Translations under genes and position numbers: made by a program
Shown: piece by piece, positions 42,078 to 50,732 of the stretch
Position numbering within the stretch: position 1 is the stretch's first letter
Layout of the letters: each line of letters opens with the position of its first letter
Notes under the pieces: generated by a model
Database searches by the model: none
What the model was told of the DNA's origin: nothing
Seen by the model: only the letters and a program-made list of their open reading frames with translations
Origin: Arthrobacter cavernae
GTDB lineage: Bacteria > Actinomycetota > Actinomycetes > Actinomycetales > Micrococcaceae
Length of the DNA stretch: 64,000 bases
Assembly: GCF_017368795.1 (NCBI RefSeq)
Contig: NZ_JAFNLL010000029.1
Location: forward strand, 1-64,000
Reading direction: 5' to 3'

Positions 42078-42084
42078 CCCATGG

Positions 42085-42126
42085 GACGTCCCGGATTCTG
42101 TTGCAGAGTCCGGGGCGTCTTTTTTG
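42085..42126 (+). terminator. Terminator after tRNA-Ser(TGA)
   Basis: GACGTCCCGGA pairs with TCCGGGGCGTC, followed by TTTTTT. Confidence 0.88.
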
Positions 42127-42280
42127 TTGTCCGCCACGTTGTCCGTTCACGCGATCTGAGAACTGACCTTCAGAAGAGCATTGAAACTGTCACGGGCCCG
42201 GCATAGGGTTCTGTCTGTCTCCACCACTCACTCAGAAGACCGCGGCCTCCGGGCCCGGAACAGACACAGGAGCCATACCC

Positions 42281-43066
42281 ATGCCAACACCTGACATCAC
42301 CCCCGGCGCACCCTGCTGGATCGACCTGATGACCTCGGACACCGAAAAAGCCAAGTCCTTCTACAACGCTCTCTTCGGCTGGACCTACGAGACCGGTGAC
42401 GAGGAAAAGTACGGCGGCTATATCACGGCATCAAAGAACGGCCAGATGGTGGCCGGGATCATGCAGAAGCAGGAAGACATGGCTCAGATGCCGGATGTCT
42501 GGTCCACGTACCTGCGCACGGATGACATCAAGGCCACCACGGCGGCAGCCACCGCCAACGGCGGCCAGGTCTACATGGAGCCTATGGAAATCCCGGAGCA
42601 GGGCAGCATGGCGATGTACGCCGACCCGTCCGGAGCGGCCATCGGCGCCTGGCAGTTCGGCGAGATGAAGGGCTACGAGCTCGCCGCTGAATCGGGAGCG
42701 CCGGCCTGGCACGAACTGCTGTCCAAGGACTTTGCCGCGGCTGTCGGCTTCTACGAGAACGTCTTCGCCTGGGACACGTCAGTGGTGGGCGACACCGACG
42801 AATTCCGCTATTCCACGCTCGGCGCCGGGGACGACGCCAAGGCCGGCATCATGGACGCTTCAGGCTTCCTGCCCGAGGAGGTTCCGTCCCACTGGGGCGT
42901 GTACTTCGCGGTGGACAAGGTGGACTCCACCGTGGAACAGGCCCTCGCGCTCGGTGCCACGGTCATCCAGCCAGCCGAGGACACCCCGTTCGGCCGCCTG
43001 TGCACGCTGAACGATCCGACGGGCGCCACCTTCAAACTCGTCGAGGATCTGAAGCTGGCAGGTTAG
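42281..43066 (+). CDS. VOC-family (glyoxalase-like) protein
   Basis: 261 residues with two tandem vicinal-oxygen-chelate modules (about 8-125 and 135-260), each with a typical opening (PCWIDLMTSDTEKAKSFYN; PAWHELLSKDFAAAVGFYE). The substrate is unknown; relatives are annotated as hydroxylase-like or glyoxalase proteins. ATG with AGGAG (CACAGGAGCC) about ten bases upstream. Monocistronic between a tRNA and a convergent permease. Confidence 0.85.
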   Translation: MPTPDITPGAPCWIDLMTSDTEKAKSFYNALFGWTYETGDEEKYGGYITASKNGQMVAGIMQKQEDMAQMPDVWSTYLRTDDIKATTAAATANGGQVYMEPMEIPEQGSMAMYADPSGAAIGAWQFGEMKGYELAAESGAPAWHELLSKDFAAAVGFYENVFAWDTSVVGDTDEFRYSTLGAGDDAKAGIMDASGFLPEEVPSHWGVYFAVDKVDSTVEQALALGATVIQPAEDTPFGRLCTLNDPTGATFKLVEDLKLAG

Positions 43067-43139
43067 GCCTCCACAGAAACTGATGTCACGGCAATGCCCC
43101 CAAGACTTGTCTTGGGGGCATTGCCTTTCGCTCAGCCTC

Positions 43140-44606
43140 CTACTTCTGCGCCAGCTCCGGTTCCTGTACCTGCCCGGATTCCTGCTCCAGCTCGGCCCGG
43201 AACTCCGCGTAGCGGGCCAGGTGCGTGGGACGGCGGCGCAGGATGAACCAGGCGACCCCGAGCACCACGAACCAGAGCGGCGTGACCAGCAGCGCGGTGA
43301 GCGTGTCCGGCTGGGTGGTCAGCGTCCAGAGCACGAAGGCGAAGAAGGCGAACACCGTCCAGACCATCGGAATGCCGCCGGGCATCTTGAACTTGGACCC
43401 GTCATGCAGCTGCGGGCGGCGCTTGCGGAAGGCAAGGTAGCTGGCCAGGATGATCGACCAGACGAAGACGAAGCAGACGGCGGACACGGTGGTCACCATG
43501 TCGAAGGCCTTGCCGATGTCCTGGCCCGCGTACATGAGCACGACGCCGGAGAGCAGCAGCACGCAGGACAGGAACAGGGCGTTCTGCGGCACCTTGCGGC
43601 GGGACAGCTTGCTGAACACGGCAGGGGCGTCGCCCTCCTGGGCCAGGCCGTAGACCATGCGCGAGGTGGAGTAGATGCCGGAGTTGGCCGAGGACATGGC
43701 CGAGGACAGGACCACCAGGTTGACGATGGTCGCGGCGGCGCCGAGGCCGGCCAGGGAGAACATGGCGATGAAGGGGCTGTGCCCGGCGGCGAACTGGGTC
43801 CACGGGGTGACGGACATCAGGATGATGAGGGCACCCACGTAGAAGAGCAGCACGCGGATGGGGATCGAGTTGATGGCCTTGGGCAGGTTCTTCTCCGGGT
43901 TCTTGGCCTCGGCGGCCGTGGTGCCCACCAGTTCGATCCCGACAAAGGCGAACACGGCAATCTGGAAGCCGGCCACGAAGCCCATGAACTCGTTCGGGAA
44001 GAAGCCGCCGTGGCTCCACAGGTTGGTGAAGCTGGCCGGTCCGGCGTCGGACTGGAAGCCGCTGAAGATCATGAACAGGCCCACCACGATCAATGCCGCA
44101 ATGGCGATGATCTTGATCAGGGCGAACCAGAACTCGGTCTCACCGAAGGCCTTGACCGTGGCCAGGTTCAGGAGCAGCAGGATGGCCACGGTGGCCAGGC
44201 CCGGCACCCACAGAGGGAGGCCCGGCCAGAGTTCCTGGGAGTAGCCCGCGATCGCGATGACGTCCGCGATTCCGGTGACCACCCAGCAGAACCAGTAGGT
44301 CCAGCCGGTGAAGAAGCCGGCCCACGGGCCCAGCAGGTCCGCGGCGAAATCGCTGAAAGACTTGTAGTTCAGGTTGGACAGCAGCAGCTCGCCCATGGCC
44401 CGCATGACGAAGAACAGCATGAAGCCGATGATCATGTAGACGAAGATGACGGAGGGCCCGGCCGCCGAGATGGTCTTGCCCGAGCCCATGAACAGGCCGG
44501 TGCCGATGGCGCCGCCGATCGCGATGAGCTGGATGTGGCGATTGCTGAGCTGCCGTTCAAGGTGGGGTGAACCGGCAGCAGTGGAAGGTGGGCGCTGAAT
44601 CGTCAT
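43140..44606 (-). CDS. APC-family amino acid permease (CycA-like)
   Basis: About 488 residues and 12 transmembrane segments. The opening HLERQLSNRHIQLIAIGGAI-GTGLFMGSGK is that of CycA-type D-Ser/D-Ala/Gly transporters. The leader is a tandem glycine riboswitch (44662-44856), which makes glycine the likely ligand and substrate. ATG 44606 has GGAG seven bases upstream; ATG 44618 is also in frame. The switch sits about 60 bases before the start and could turn uptake on or off with glycine; which way cannot be read from sequence alone. Confidence 0.92.
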   Translation of the reverse strand: MTIQRPPSTAAGSPHLERQLSNRHIQLIAIGGAIGTGLFMGSGKTISAAGPSVIFVYMIIGFMLFFVMRAMGELLLSNLNYKSFSDFAADLLGPWAGFFTGWTYWFCWVVTGIADVIAIAGYSQELWPGLPLWVPGLATVAILLLLNLATVKAFGETEFWFALIKIIAIAALIVVGLFMIFSGFQSDAGPASFTNLWSHGGFFPNEFMGFVAGFQIAVFAFVGIELVGTTAAEAKNPEKNLPKAINSIPIRVLLFYVGALIILMSVTPWTQFAAGHSPFIAMFSLAGLGAAATIVNLVVLSSAMSSANSGIYSTSRMVYGLAQEGDAPAVFSKLSRRKVPQNALFLSCVLLLSGVVLMYAGQDIGKAFDMVTTVSAVCFVFVWSIILASYLAFRKRRPQLHDGSKFKMPGGIPMVWTVFAFFAFVLWTLTTQPDTLTALLVTPLWFVVLGVAWFILRRRPTHLARYAEFRAELEQESGQVQEPELAQK

Positions 44607-44661
44607 GAGGAACTCCATCGTTCAGGTGGCACGGGGGGGGTGCCACGATGATTCGGGTTCC

Positions 44662-44856
44662 TCCCCGCTCTGTCGTGGACCTGAGAGTTTCCGCGCCCCC
44701 TGCTTGCACAGGGCCCGCTTGCACCTTCGGTGAGCCCGGTAGACCGGACTGCTTTCCAGAGTTGCCTCGCCGCGGCGGTACATGGGCCTGAGAGATTCCT
44801 GGGGAGGATTTGCTCCTACGGCGCCTGCTGAATGTACCGGCAGGACTCTCCCGCCG
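44662..44856 (-). promoter_or_regulatory. Tandem glycine riboswitch
   Basis: On the minus strand: GCGGGAGAGTCC, GCCGTAGGAGCAAATCCTCC, GGAATCTCTCAGGC (aptamer 1), then GAGGCAACTCTGGAAAGCA, CACCGAAGGTGCAAGC, GGAAACTCTCAGGTCC and GACAGAGCGGGGAGG (aptamer 2). These are the conserved gcvT-motif elements in the right order. About 55 bases separate the end from the permease start, with a C-run (G-run on the plus strand) between. The leader fills most of the 345-base gap to the next gene. Confidence 0.95.
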
Positions 44857-44951
44857 CAGATCATAAGCGTCTTCACTTGTCAGTGATGCGGCTCACACAT
44901 TAGCGGAAAAGGGGGGCCCGCCGCAAGTGCGCCGCAATTGCGCAGCGGGAA

Positions 44952-46931
44952 TTACAGGCCGAGGATGCTCCGCGCGATTTCATCGGCATCACGCAGGGTG
45001 CGCTGGCCGCTGGTGTACGCCGGGCCCTCTGCCGGCCGGGCTTCGGCGGCGATGGCGGTCCCCCACTGGGCGGCGGACAACTGCAGTCCGAGCACATAGA
45101 TGCCTTCCGTCACCGAGCCGTTGGCGCCCACGGGCCGGTACGGGTGCGGCTCCACGTCCAGGCCCGAGGTCTGCACCGGGCTGCCCTCGGCCGTCATCAT
45201 GACCTTGGCCCGGACCAGGCCGTCGGCGAGCAGCTGCCGAAGGATCGGCGAGACGTTGATGGCCACCCGGTTGGCCGGCGACATCGCCTCGATGAGGGTC
45301 CGGGCTTCCACGGGTGCGTCGTGGACCCACGGCGAGACCGCGCGGAACACCCCGGCACCCCGGTCCACGCTGAATTTGGGGTCCGGTCCCACGAAGCTCA
45401 CGACGCCGGCCCTCGCCAGGGCGGCCAGCTGTGCCGAACGCAGCGCGGGCGGCCCGCTGGCCAGCCCCTCGACGAACGACTCGAACCAGCCACGCAGTTC
45501 GGCCACCCACGACTCATCGGTGATACCGCCGTCGGCCACTGCCGTCTTGAGAATCGCACGTCCGGTGTGCAGGGCACCGATGGCCATCTTGACAGGGTCC
45601 GCCTCGCCCAGCGCGGAGCGCCTGGCGTCGTCGTCCAGGTAGTCGACGACGGCGTCGTCGAGTTCCGCGCGGGAGCCGAACGAGCGCCCGGCCAGCGGTG
45701 CGGCCAGCCCGGGCAGGTTCAGCCGCCGGGACGCGACGACGTGCTTGTGCACAAGGCCGGCCACCACGGCTTCCCAGCTGCCGGCGGCGTGGGCATGCGG
45801 CCGCAGGGCATCGTCCAGGGCCGCGAGGAACTCCTCCGCGTCACTCACCGCGACGGGTTCCGAACGCGCCAGCGTGGCGTAATAGGCCCACAGGGCGTCA
45901 CGGTGCAGGAGCGGCCAGAGGTCGTGGTCGAAGCCGGGCTGGATGCCCGCCGCCTTGAATCGCGCGACGGCGGACTCCGTCAGGTACCGCAGCGTGATGC
46001 TCCGGGCGTAGTACCCGTCCAGGCCCGCCTTGGCGCGGTACGGCGTGCCGCGCCGGGACGCGGCGACGATCCGCGGCTCCCGGCCGGAGGGACGGTATTC
46101 GAGCACCCCGCCGGCCTCGACGAACACGCCGCCGCGACCCTCGGTCAGCTGGCCCATGACGTCGAAGAAGTTCAGGCCCATGCCGCGCACCAAAACGGTT
46201 TCCTGGTCCGGCACCTGCTGCCAGTCGACGTCGGCCGGCGCGGCGGGCGGCACGTACAGCAGGCCGAGTTCCTCCGCGGCGTCCTTGAAGGCGCGCTGTT
46301 CGGGGTTCAGCCGGGATTCGATGTGGCCGAGCGCGAGGACGAGCGAATCGACGGCGAGGCTGCCGCCGTCGTCGAGTTCGACGTCGAACCCTCCTGCGGC
46401 GGGCCGGGCGGCCGTCGCGCTGCTTGCGTGGAAGGTGACCGTGACGCCGTCGGGCAGCCGCTCAAGCAGTTCCGCCAGCGTCCAGCGCAGGTAGCGCCCG
46501 TACAGTGCCCGACTGGGGAAGTTGTCCGACTCCAGGCCGGCCAGCTCGGCACGCTCCGCGTCGCTCAGCGCTGTGCCGTCTTGACCACCGCCGCCCTGCC
46601 CACCGCCGTCCTGCCGGCGGGCCGAGCGCCACTGGTCAAAGGAGCCGCCGGCCAGGGGCGGCGCGAGGCCGGGTTCTTCGGGGATCAGCGTGGGGTAGAA
46701 GGACTGCGTGTTCATCAGGTACAGCCGCGACTGGCCGGGCTGCCAGACGTGCCCGGGACCGGCCGGGAAGGGGTCCACGACGTCGATGTGCAGCGAGCGT
46801 CCGGGCGCGGCCGGAGCGTCCCCGGACCGGGCTGCGGCGGCGGCCCAGTTGGCGAGCAAGCGCTCCAGCACGCTGGTGCCGCGGGGGCCCGCCCCGATCA
46901 ATGCCACACGGATGTTCTGCGATTTGCCCAC
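44952..46931 (-). CDS. FAD/NAD(P)-binding oxidoreductase-like protein
   Basis: 659 residues. N-terminal Rossmann motif VALIGAGPRGTSVLERLLA of the FAD-NAD(P)-binding (HI0933/pfam13454-like) group; VDPFPAGPGHVWQP and the second-site region SLVLALGHIESR follow. The C-terminal part has no recognised domain. Possibly an amine- or amino-acid-related monooxygenase relative, unproven. GTG 46931 has AGG seven bases upstream; the frame opens to 47021. It begins about 60 bases from the divergent peptidase gene. Confidence 0.75.
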   Translation of the reverse strand: MGKSQNIRVALIGAGPRGTSVLERLLANWAAAAARSGDAPAAPGRSLHIDVVDPFPAGPGHVWQPGQSRLYLMNTQSFYPTLIPEEPGLAPPLAGGSFDQWRSARRQDGGGQGGGGQDGTALSDAERAELAGLESDNFPSRALYGRYLRWTLAELLERLPDGVTVTFHASSATAARPAAGGFDVELDDGGSLAVDSLVLALGHIESRLNPEQRAFKDAAEELGLLYVPPAAPADVDWQQVPDQETVLVRGMGLNFFDVMGQLTEGRGGVFVEAGGVLEYRPSGREPRIVAASRRGTPYRAKAGLDGYYARSITLRYLTESAVARFKAAGIQPGFDHDLWPLLHRDALWAYYATLARSEPVAVSDAEEFLAALDDALRPHAHAAGSWEAVVAGLVHKHVVASRRLNLPGLAAPLAGRSFGSRAELDDAVVDYLDDDARRSALGEADPVKMAIGALHTGRAILKTAVADGGITDESWVAELRGWFESFVEGLASGPPALRSAQLAALARAGVVSFVGPDPKFSVDRGAGVFRAVSPWVHDAPVEARTLIEAMSPANRVAINVSPILRQLLADGLVRAKVMMTAEGSPVQTSGLDVEPHPYRPVGANGSVTEGIYVLGLQLSAAQWGTAIAAEARPAEGPAYTSGQRTLRDADEIARSILGL

Positions 46932-46990
46932 GGTCAAGCCTAACTTCCTGTGACTTGCTTCCTGCTGGAGGGTGTTGCTTGGATGGATCG

Positions 46991-49258
46991 ATGACCGCCA
47001 CAGCAGCTGATCACACGCCACTGCCAGAGAACGACACTGCCAAGGAGTCCCACCCCGGCGACGCCAACACCGCCGCCCCGGAGCCCACGGATGAAAACGT
47101 GTGGCTCGAAGAAATCCACGGCGACGAGCCGCTGGCCTGGGTCCGCGAACAGAATGCCCGGACCGAGGACCTGCTCGAAGACGCGGGCTACGCCGCCCTC
47201 GAAGCGGGCATCCTGGAGGTCCTCGACTCCACGGACCGGATCGCCATGGTCAACAAGCGCGGCGATTTCTACTACAACTTCTGGAAGGACCGGGAGAACC
47301 CCAAAGGCCTCTGGCGCCGCACCACCTGGGAGAGCTACCTGAACGAGGAACCCGAATGGGATGTCCTCCTGGACGTGGATGCCCTCGCCGCCGCCGAGGG
47401 CGAGGAATGGGTCTTCCACGGCGCCGGCTTCCTGCGCCCCGCCGAGGGCGAACCGCACCGGCTCGCCATGATTTCGCTCTCCCCGGACGGCGGCGACGCC
47501 AACCGGCACCGGGAGTTCGACGTCGAGACGCGCACCTTCGTGGATCCGGCCGCCGGAGGCTTCGACATCCCCACGGCCAAGGGCCACACGAGCTGGCTCG
47601 ACGCCGACACCCTGCTGGTGTCCAGCACCGCCGAGGACCTGCCCAAGACCAGCTCCTCCTACGCCCGCACGGCCGTGAAGCTGCGCCGCGGCGAGTCCCT
47701 GGCCCAGGCCGGGAGAATCTTCGAAATCCCCGAAGACCACATGCTGGCGATGGTCGCCCACGATCCCACGCCCGGGTTCGAGCGGACCTTCGCCGTGGAC
47801 TACATCGACTTCTACAACCGCACCACCTGGCTGCTCCGCGATGGAGAATGGATCGCCATTGACGTCCCCACGGACGTCAACATCAGCGCGCACCGGGACT
47901 GGCTGCTGTTCCGCCCGCAACAGGACTGGGACGTGGACGGCACCGTATACCCGGCAGGCTCGCTGCTCGCCGCGGTGTTCGAGGGCCACTTGGCCGGCGG
48001 CCGCTCGTTCGTGGTGCTCTTCGAGCCGGACGAGTCCACCTCACTGCAGTCCTGGAGCTGGACCAGGGACTACCTGCTGCTGAACCTGCTGCGCGACGTC
48101 TCGTCCGAAATCCGGGTGCTCGATCCCTCAAGCGCGGACTCCTCCGGCGCTTGGGCGGCCACCGTGCTGGATGCCTGCCCGCCGCTGCACGATGTCAACG
48201 CCTACGCCGTGGACGATGAGGACGAGGCTGCCGGGGATGAGGCCGGCGGCAACGACTACTGGCTGGTCGCCACCGGGTTCACCACCCCCACCACCCTGAC
48301 GCGGGGCACCCTGTCCCAGGGCGAAGTCACCTACACGCTCGATGCGGGGCGCGACGGCGGCGTGGCCAGCCGGCATGCGGTGGTGAAGTCGTCGCCGTCG
48401 TTCTTCAACGACTCCGCCTACGAGGTCCAGCAGCACTTCGCCGTCTCGGCCGATGGGACACGTGTTCCGTACTTCCAGGTGGCGTCAAAGGACCTGGTGC
48501 TGGACGGCCAGAATCCCACGCAGCTTTCGGGCTATGGCGGATTCGAGGTCGCCCGCACCCCGGCCTACAGCGGCACGGTGGGCCGGGCCTGGCTGGAACG
48601 CCGCACCGAGGACGCAGCCATCCAGGACAGCTCCGAGACCCACTCCCGCGGCGGCGTGTACGTGGTGGCGAACATCCGCGGCGGCGGCGAATACGGGCCG
48701 TCCTGGCACCGCGCCGCCCTGAAGGAAAAGCGGCACCGCGCCTTCGAGGACTTCGCGGCCGTGGCCCAGGACCTCATCTCCCGCGGCGTCACCAGCCGGC
48801 ACCGGCTCGGCTGCGTGGGCGGCTCCAACGGCGGGCTCCTGGTGGGCAACATGCTGACCCAGTACCCGGAACTGTTCGGCGCCGTGTCCTGCGGCGTGCC
48901 CCTGCTGGACATGCGCCGCTACACCAGGCTGTCCGCCGGGGCCTCGTGGATTGCCGAATACGGCGACCCCGATGTGCCCGAGGAGTGGGAGTACATCCGT
49001 ACTTTCTCGCCGTACCACCTGCTCCGGGACGGAGTGGAATACCCCGAAACGTTCATTTGGACGGCTACGTCGGACGACCGGGTGGGCCCCGTCCAGGCCC
49101 GCAAGATGGCCGCCCGCATGCAGGCCATGGGCATTCCGAACGTGTGGTTCCACGAGGCCCTCGAGGGCGGGCACGCCGGCGCCTCGGACAACCGGCAGGC
49201 GGCATCCCAGCAGGCCCGCAGCCAGCAGTTCCTGTGGCGGGCGCTGGCGGGGAAGTAA
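46991..49258 (+). CDS. S9 prolyl oligopeptidase-family peptidase
   Basis: 755 residues: N-terminal beta-propeller, then alpha/beta-hydrolase. Nucleophile Ser in GCVGGSNGGLLVGNM, Asp in the SDDRVGPVQA region and His in EGGHAGASDN; NIRGGGEYGP forms the oxyanion loop. No signal peptide, hence cytoplasmic. ATG 46991 is where homology becomes plausible; the first 45 residues are Pro/Asp-rich. The open frame upstream is antisense to the FAD gene. Confidence 0.92.
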   Translation: MTATAADHTPLPENDTAKESHPGDANTAAPEPTDENVWLEEIHGDEPLAWVREQNARTEDLLEDAGYAALEAGILEVLDSTDRIAMVNKRGDFYYNFWKDRENPKGLWRRTTWESYLNEEPEWDVLLDVDALAAAEGEEWVFHGAGFLRPAEGEPHRLAMISLSPDGGDANRHREFDVETRTFVDPAAGGFDIPTAKGHTSWLDADTLLVSSTAEDLPKTSSSYARTAVKLRRGESLAQAGRIFEIPEDHMLAMVAHDPTPGFERTFAVDYIDFYNRTTWLLRDGEWIAIDVPTDVNISAHRDWLLFRPQQDWDVDGTVYPAGSLLAAVFEGHLAGGRSFVVLFEPDESTSLQSWSWTRDYLLLNLLRDVSSEIRVLDPSSADSSGAWAATVLDACPPLHDVNAYAVDDEDEAAGDEAGGNDYWLVATGFTTPTTLTRGTLSQGEVTYTLDAGRDGGVASRHAVVKSSPSFFNDSAYEVQQHFAVSADGTRVPYFQVASKDLVLDGQNPTQLSGYGGFEVARTPAYSGTVGRAWLERRTEDAAIQDSSETHSRGGVYVVANIRGGGEYGPSWHRAALKEKRHRAFEDFAAVAQDLISRGVTSRHRLGCVGGSNGGLLVGNMLTQYPELFGAVSCGVPLLDMRRYTRLSAGASWIAEYGDPDVPEEWEYIRTFSPYHLLRDGVEYPETFIWTATSDDRVGPVQARKMAARMQAMGIPNVWFHEALEGGHAGASDNRQAASQQARSQQFLWRALAGK

Positions 49259-49321
49259 TACTCCCCGTTTTGCGCTGCACGCCATGTTCTGCGTATCCTT
49301 GGTGGGCTAGCAATAGCGACT

Positions 49322-49409
49322 GGAGACGTGCCAGAGCGGCCGAATGGGCTTCACTGCTAATGAAGTGTGGGGCACAACTCCACCGGGGGTTCAAATCCCC
49401 CCGTCTCCG
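49322..49409 (+). tRNA. tRNA-Ser (GCT)
   Basis: 88 nt. Acceptor GGAGACG pairs with CGTCTCC. Anticodon stem CTTCA/TGAAG with loop CTGCTAA, anticodon GCT at 49356-49358. Long variable arm and T-loop TTCAAAT. CCA is not encoded. It borders the siderophore locus, but I see no second copy of its 3' end. Confidence 0.96.
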
Positions 49410-49415
49410 CGATTT

Positions 49416-49439
49416 GGTCCCGGTTTTCGAACCGGGACC
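49416..49439 (+). terminator. Terminator after tRNA-Ser(GCT)
   Basis: GGTCCCGGTT and AACCGGGACC are perfectly complementary, followed by ATTT. Confidence 0.85.
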
Positions 49440-49482
49440 ATTTGCGTTTAAGCCCGGCCCCGGGCCGGGTTCCGGGCAACGC

Positions 49483-49522
49483 AAACGGCCCCGCTCCCAG
49501 GATCCTGGGCGCGGGGCCGTTT
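49483..49522 (-). terminator. Terminator of the siderophore-binding protein gene
   Basis: AAACGGCCCCGC and GCGGGGCCGTTT with an inner CCAGGATCCTGG palindrome. It lies 30 bases past the stop of the binding-protein gene. Confidence 0.85.
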
Positions 49523-49552
49523 CCGGTTTTCAGCCTAAGAAGAGGCCGGCTG

Positions 49553-50575
49553 TCAGGCCTTCGGCAGCTGCGGGTCCACGCCGTACTTCTCGGCGAGCTT
49601 GGTCAGGACCGCATGCGCGCCCTGCAGGCTCACGGACGTCGCGAAGACGGTGTCGTCAACGTTGAGGACCTCGCCCTTGAGCGTGCCCCACAGTGGGTTG
49701 GCCATGAACTTTTCCTTCTGGGCGCGGGACTTTTCGCCTTCTGCCGTGTCCTGGCCGAACGCGGACGTAACGATGAGGCCTGCCTCGGCAGCCGAGAGCT
49801 GCTCCTGGGACAGCGGCACGAAGATTTTCTCCGCGGAATCCGGCTGGCCGGCCGGGCGCGGGATGCCGGCGTCGACCATGATCTCGCCGAAGAAGGACTT
49901 GCTGGAGTAGAGGCGGGCCGTGTCCTCGCCATTGAAGCGGACGTAGGAGTACGTCAGGCCCGGGTTCTTGGCGAGGATCGCGCTGCCGACCTTCTTTGCG
50001 CGTTCCTGGTAGGCCTGAATGATCTGTTCGGCCTTGTCCTTCTTGCCGAGTGCGTCACCCAGCATCACGATGTTCTGCTTCCACGTCGGTCCGGTCGAGA
50101 CAGACATGATCGTGGGGGCGATCTTCGCAAGCTGAGGGTAGAGGGCCTCATGGCGGACCTTCGCCGAGACGATCAGGTCCGGCTGCGCCGCGAGGATCTT
50201 GTCGAGGCTCGGCTCAGCAAGGGAGCCGACGTTCGCGGCATCCTTTGTCTGGGCGCTGACGTCCCCGAGGTAGGACGGGAACTCGGTGTCACCCTTGCGG
50301 TAGATCACGTATCCCGCAACGTCAGCACCGAGCGCGAGGGCCGCGTCCGTGTAGCTGGGGTCGAGCGTCACAATGCGCTTCGGCGCGGTCTTGATTTCCG
50401 TGCTCCCGAACACGTGCTGGATGGTCTTGGGGAACTGGGCGTCGACGTTGCTCGCGGCAGAAGACGCCGCTGCGGACGGCGCTGCGGTGCTCTGCCCGCC
50501 ACACGCTGTGAGCGCAATGAGGCTGGCAGCAGCCGCAGCGGCCACCACGGTTCGGGTGATTCGGAGACGGGTCAT
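49553..50575 (-). CDS. Siderophore ABC transporter, substrate-binding lipoprotein
   Basis: 340 residues, FhuD/FepB-type periplasmic-binding fold tethered by lipidated Cys25 (lipobox LTAC). Family motifs PKRIVTLDPSYTDAALALGA and EPSLDKILAAQPDLIV. It captures the ferric siderophore outside the membrane for the FecCD permeases encoded divergently. GGAGG lies just before ATG 50575. The divergent region holds a 23-bp iron-box palindrome, so repression by an IdeR/DtxR-type regulator in high iron is likely. Confidence 0.93.
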   Translation of the reverse strand: MTRLRITRTVVAAAAAASLIALTACGGQSTAAPSAAASSAASNVDAQFPKTIQHVFGSTEIKTAPKRIVTLDPSYTDAALALGADVAGYVIYRKGDTEFPSYLGDVSAQTKDAANVGSLAEPSLDKILAAQPDLIVSAKVRHEALYPQLAKIAPTIMSVSTGPTWKQNIVMLGDALGKKDKAEQIIQAYQERAKKVGSAILAKNPGLTYSYVRFNGEDTARLYSSKSFFGEIMVDAGIPRPAGQPDSAEKIFVPLSQEQLSAAEAGLIVTSAFGQDTAEGEKSRAQKEKFMANPLWGTLKGEVLNVDDTVFATSVSLQGAHAVLTKLAEKYGVDPQLPKA

Positions 50576-50633
50576 GGGTGTCCTCCAGGAAGATGCGAAT
50601 GTCGGTGTGGGCCGCTTCGGGCCAAATCGAGGG

Positions 50634-50692
50634 AGTGAGGCAAGCCTTGCCTCACTGCTGCCGTAGACTGTACCGGACGTATTCGAAATACG
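50634..50692. promoter_or_regulatory. Iron box and second dyad in the importer promoter
   Basis: TGAGGCAAGCCTTGCCTCA (50636-50654) has the AGG..AG.CT..CCT pattern of DtxR/IdeR sites and extends to a 23-bp palindrome (50634-50656). A separate dyad, CGTATT-CGA-AATACG, lies at 50678-50692, closer to the permease start. Confidence 0.8.
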
Positions 50693-50732
50693 CACAACTT
50701 GTCTGACGTAATTAGGTACCAAGGGGAATTTC

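Noticed and set aside
43083..44570. 495-codon open frame antisense to the permease
   Set aside because: Low-complexity Gly/Glu/His-rich product mirroring the hydrophobic codons of the transporter.
44622..44876. 84-codon frame upstream of the permease
   Set aside because: It lies over the glycine riboswitch and has no SD; the RNA explains the conservation.
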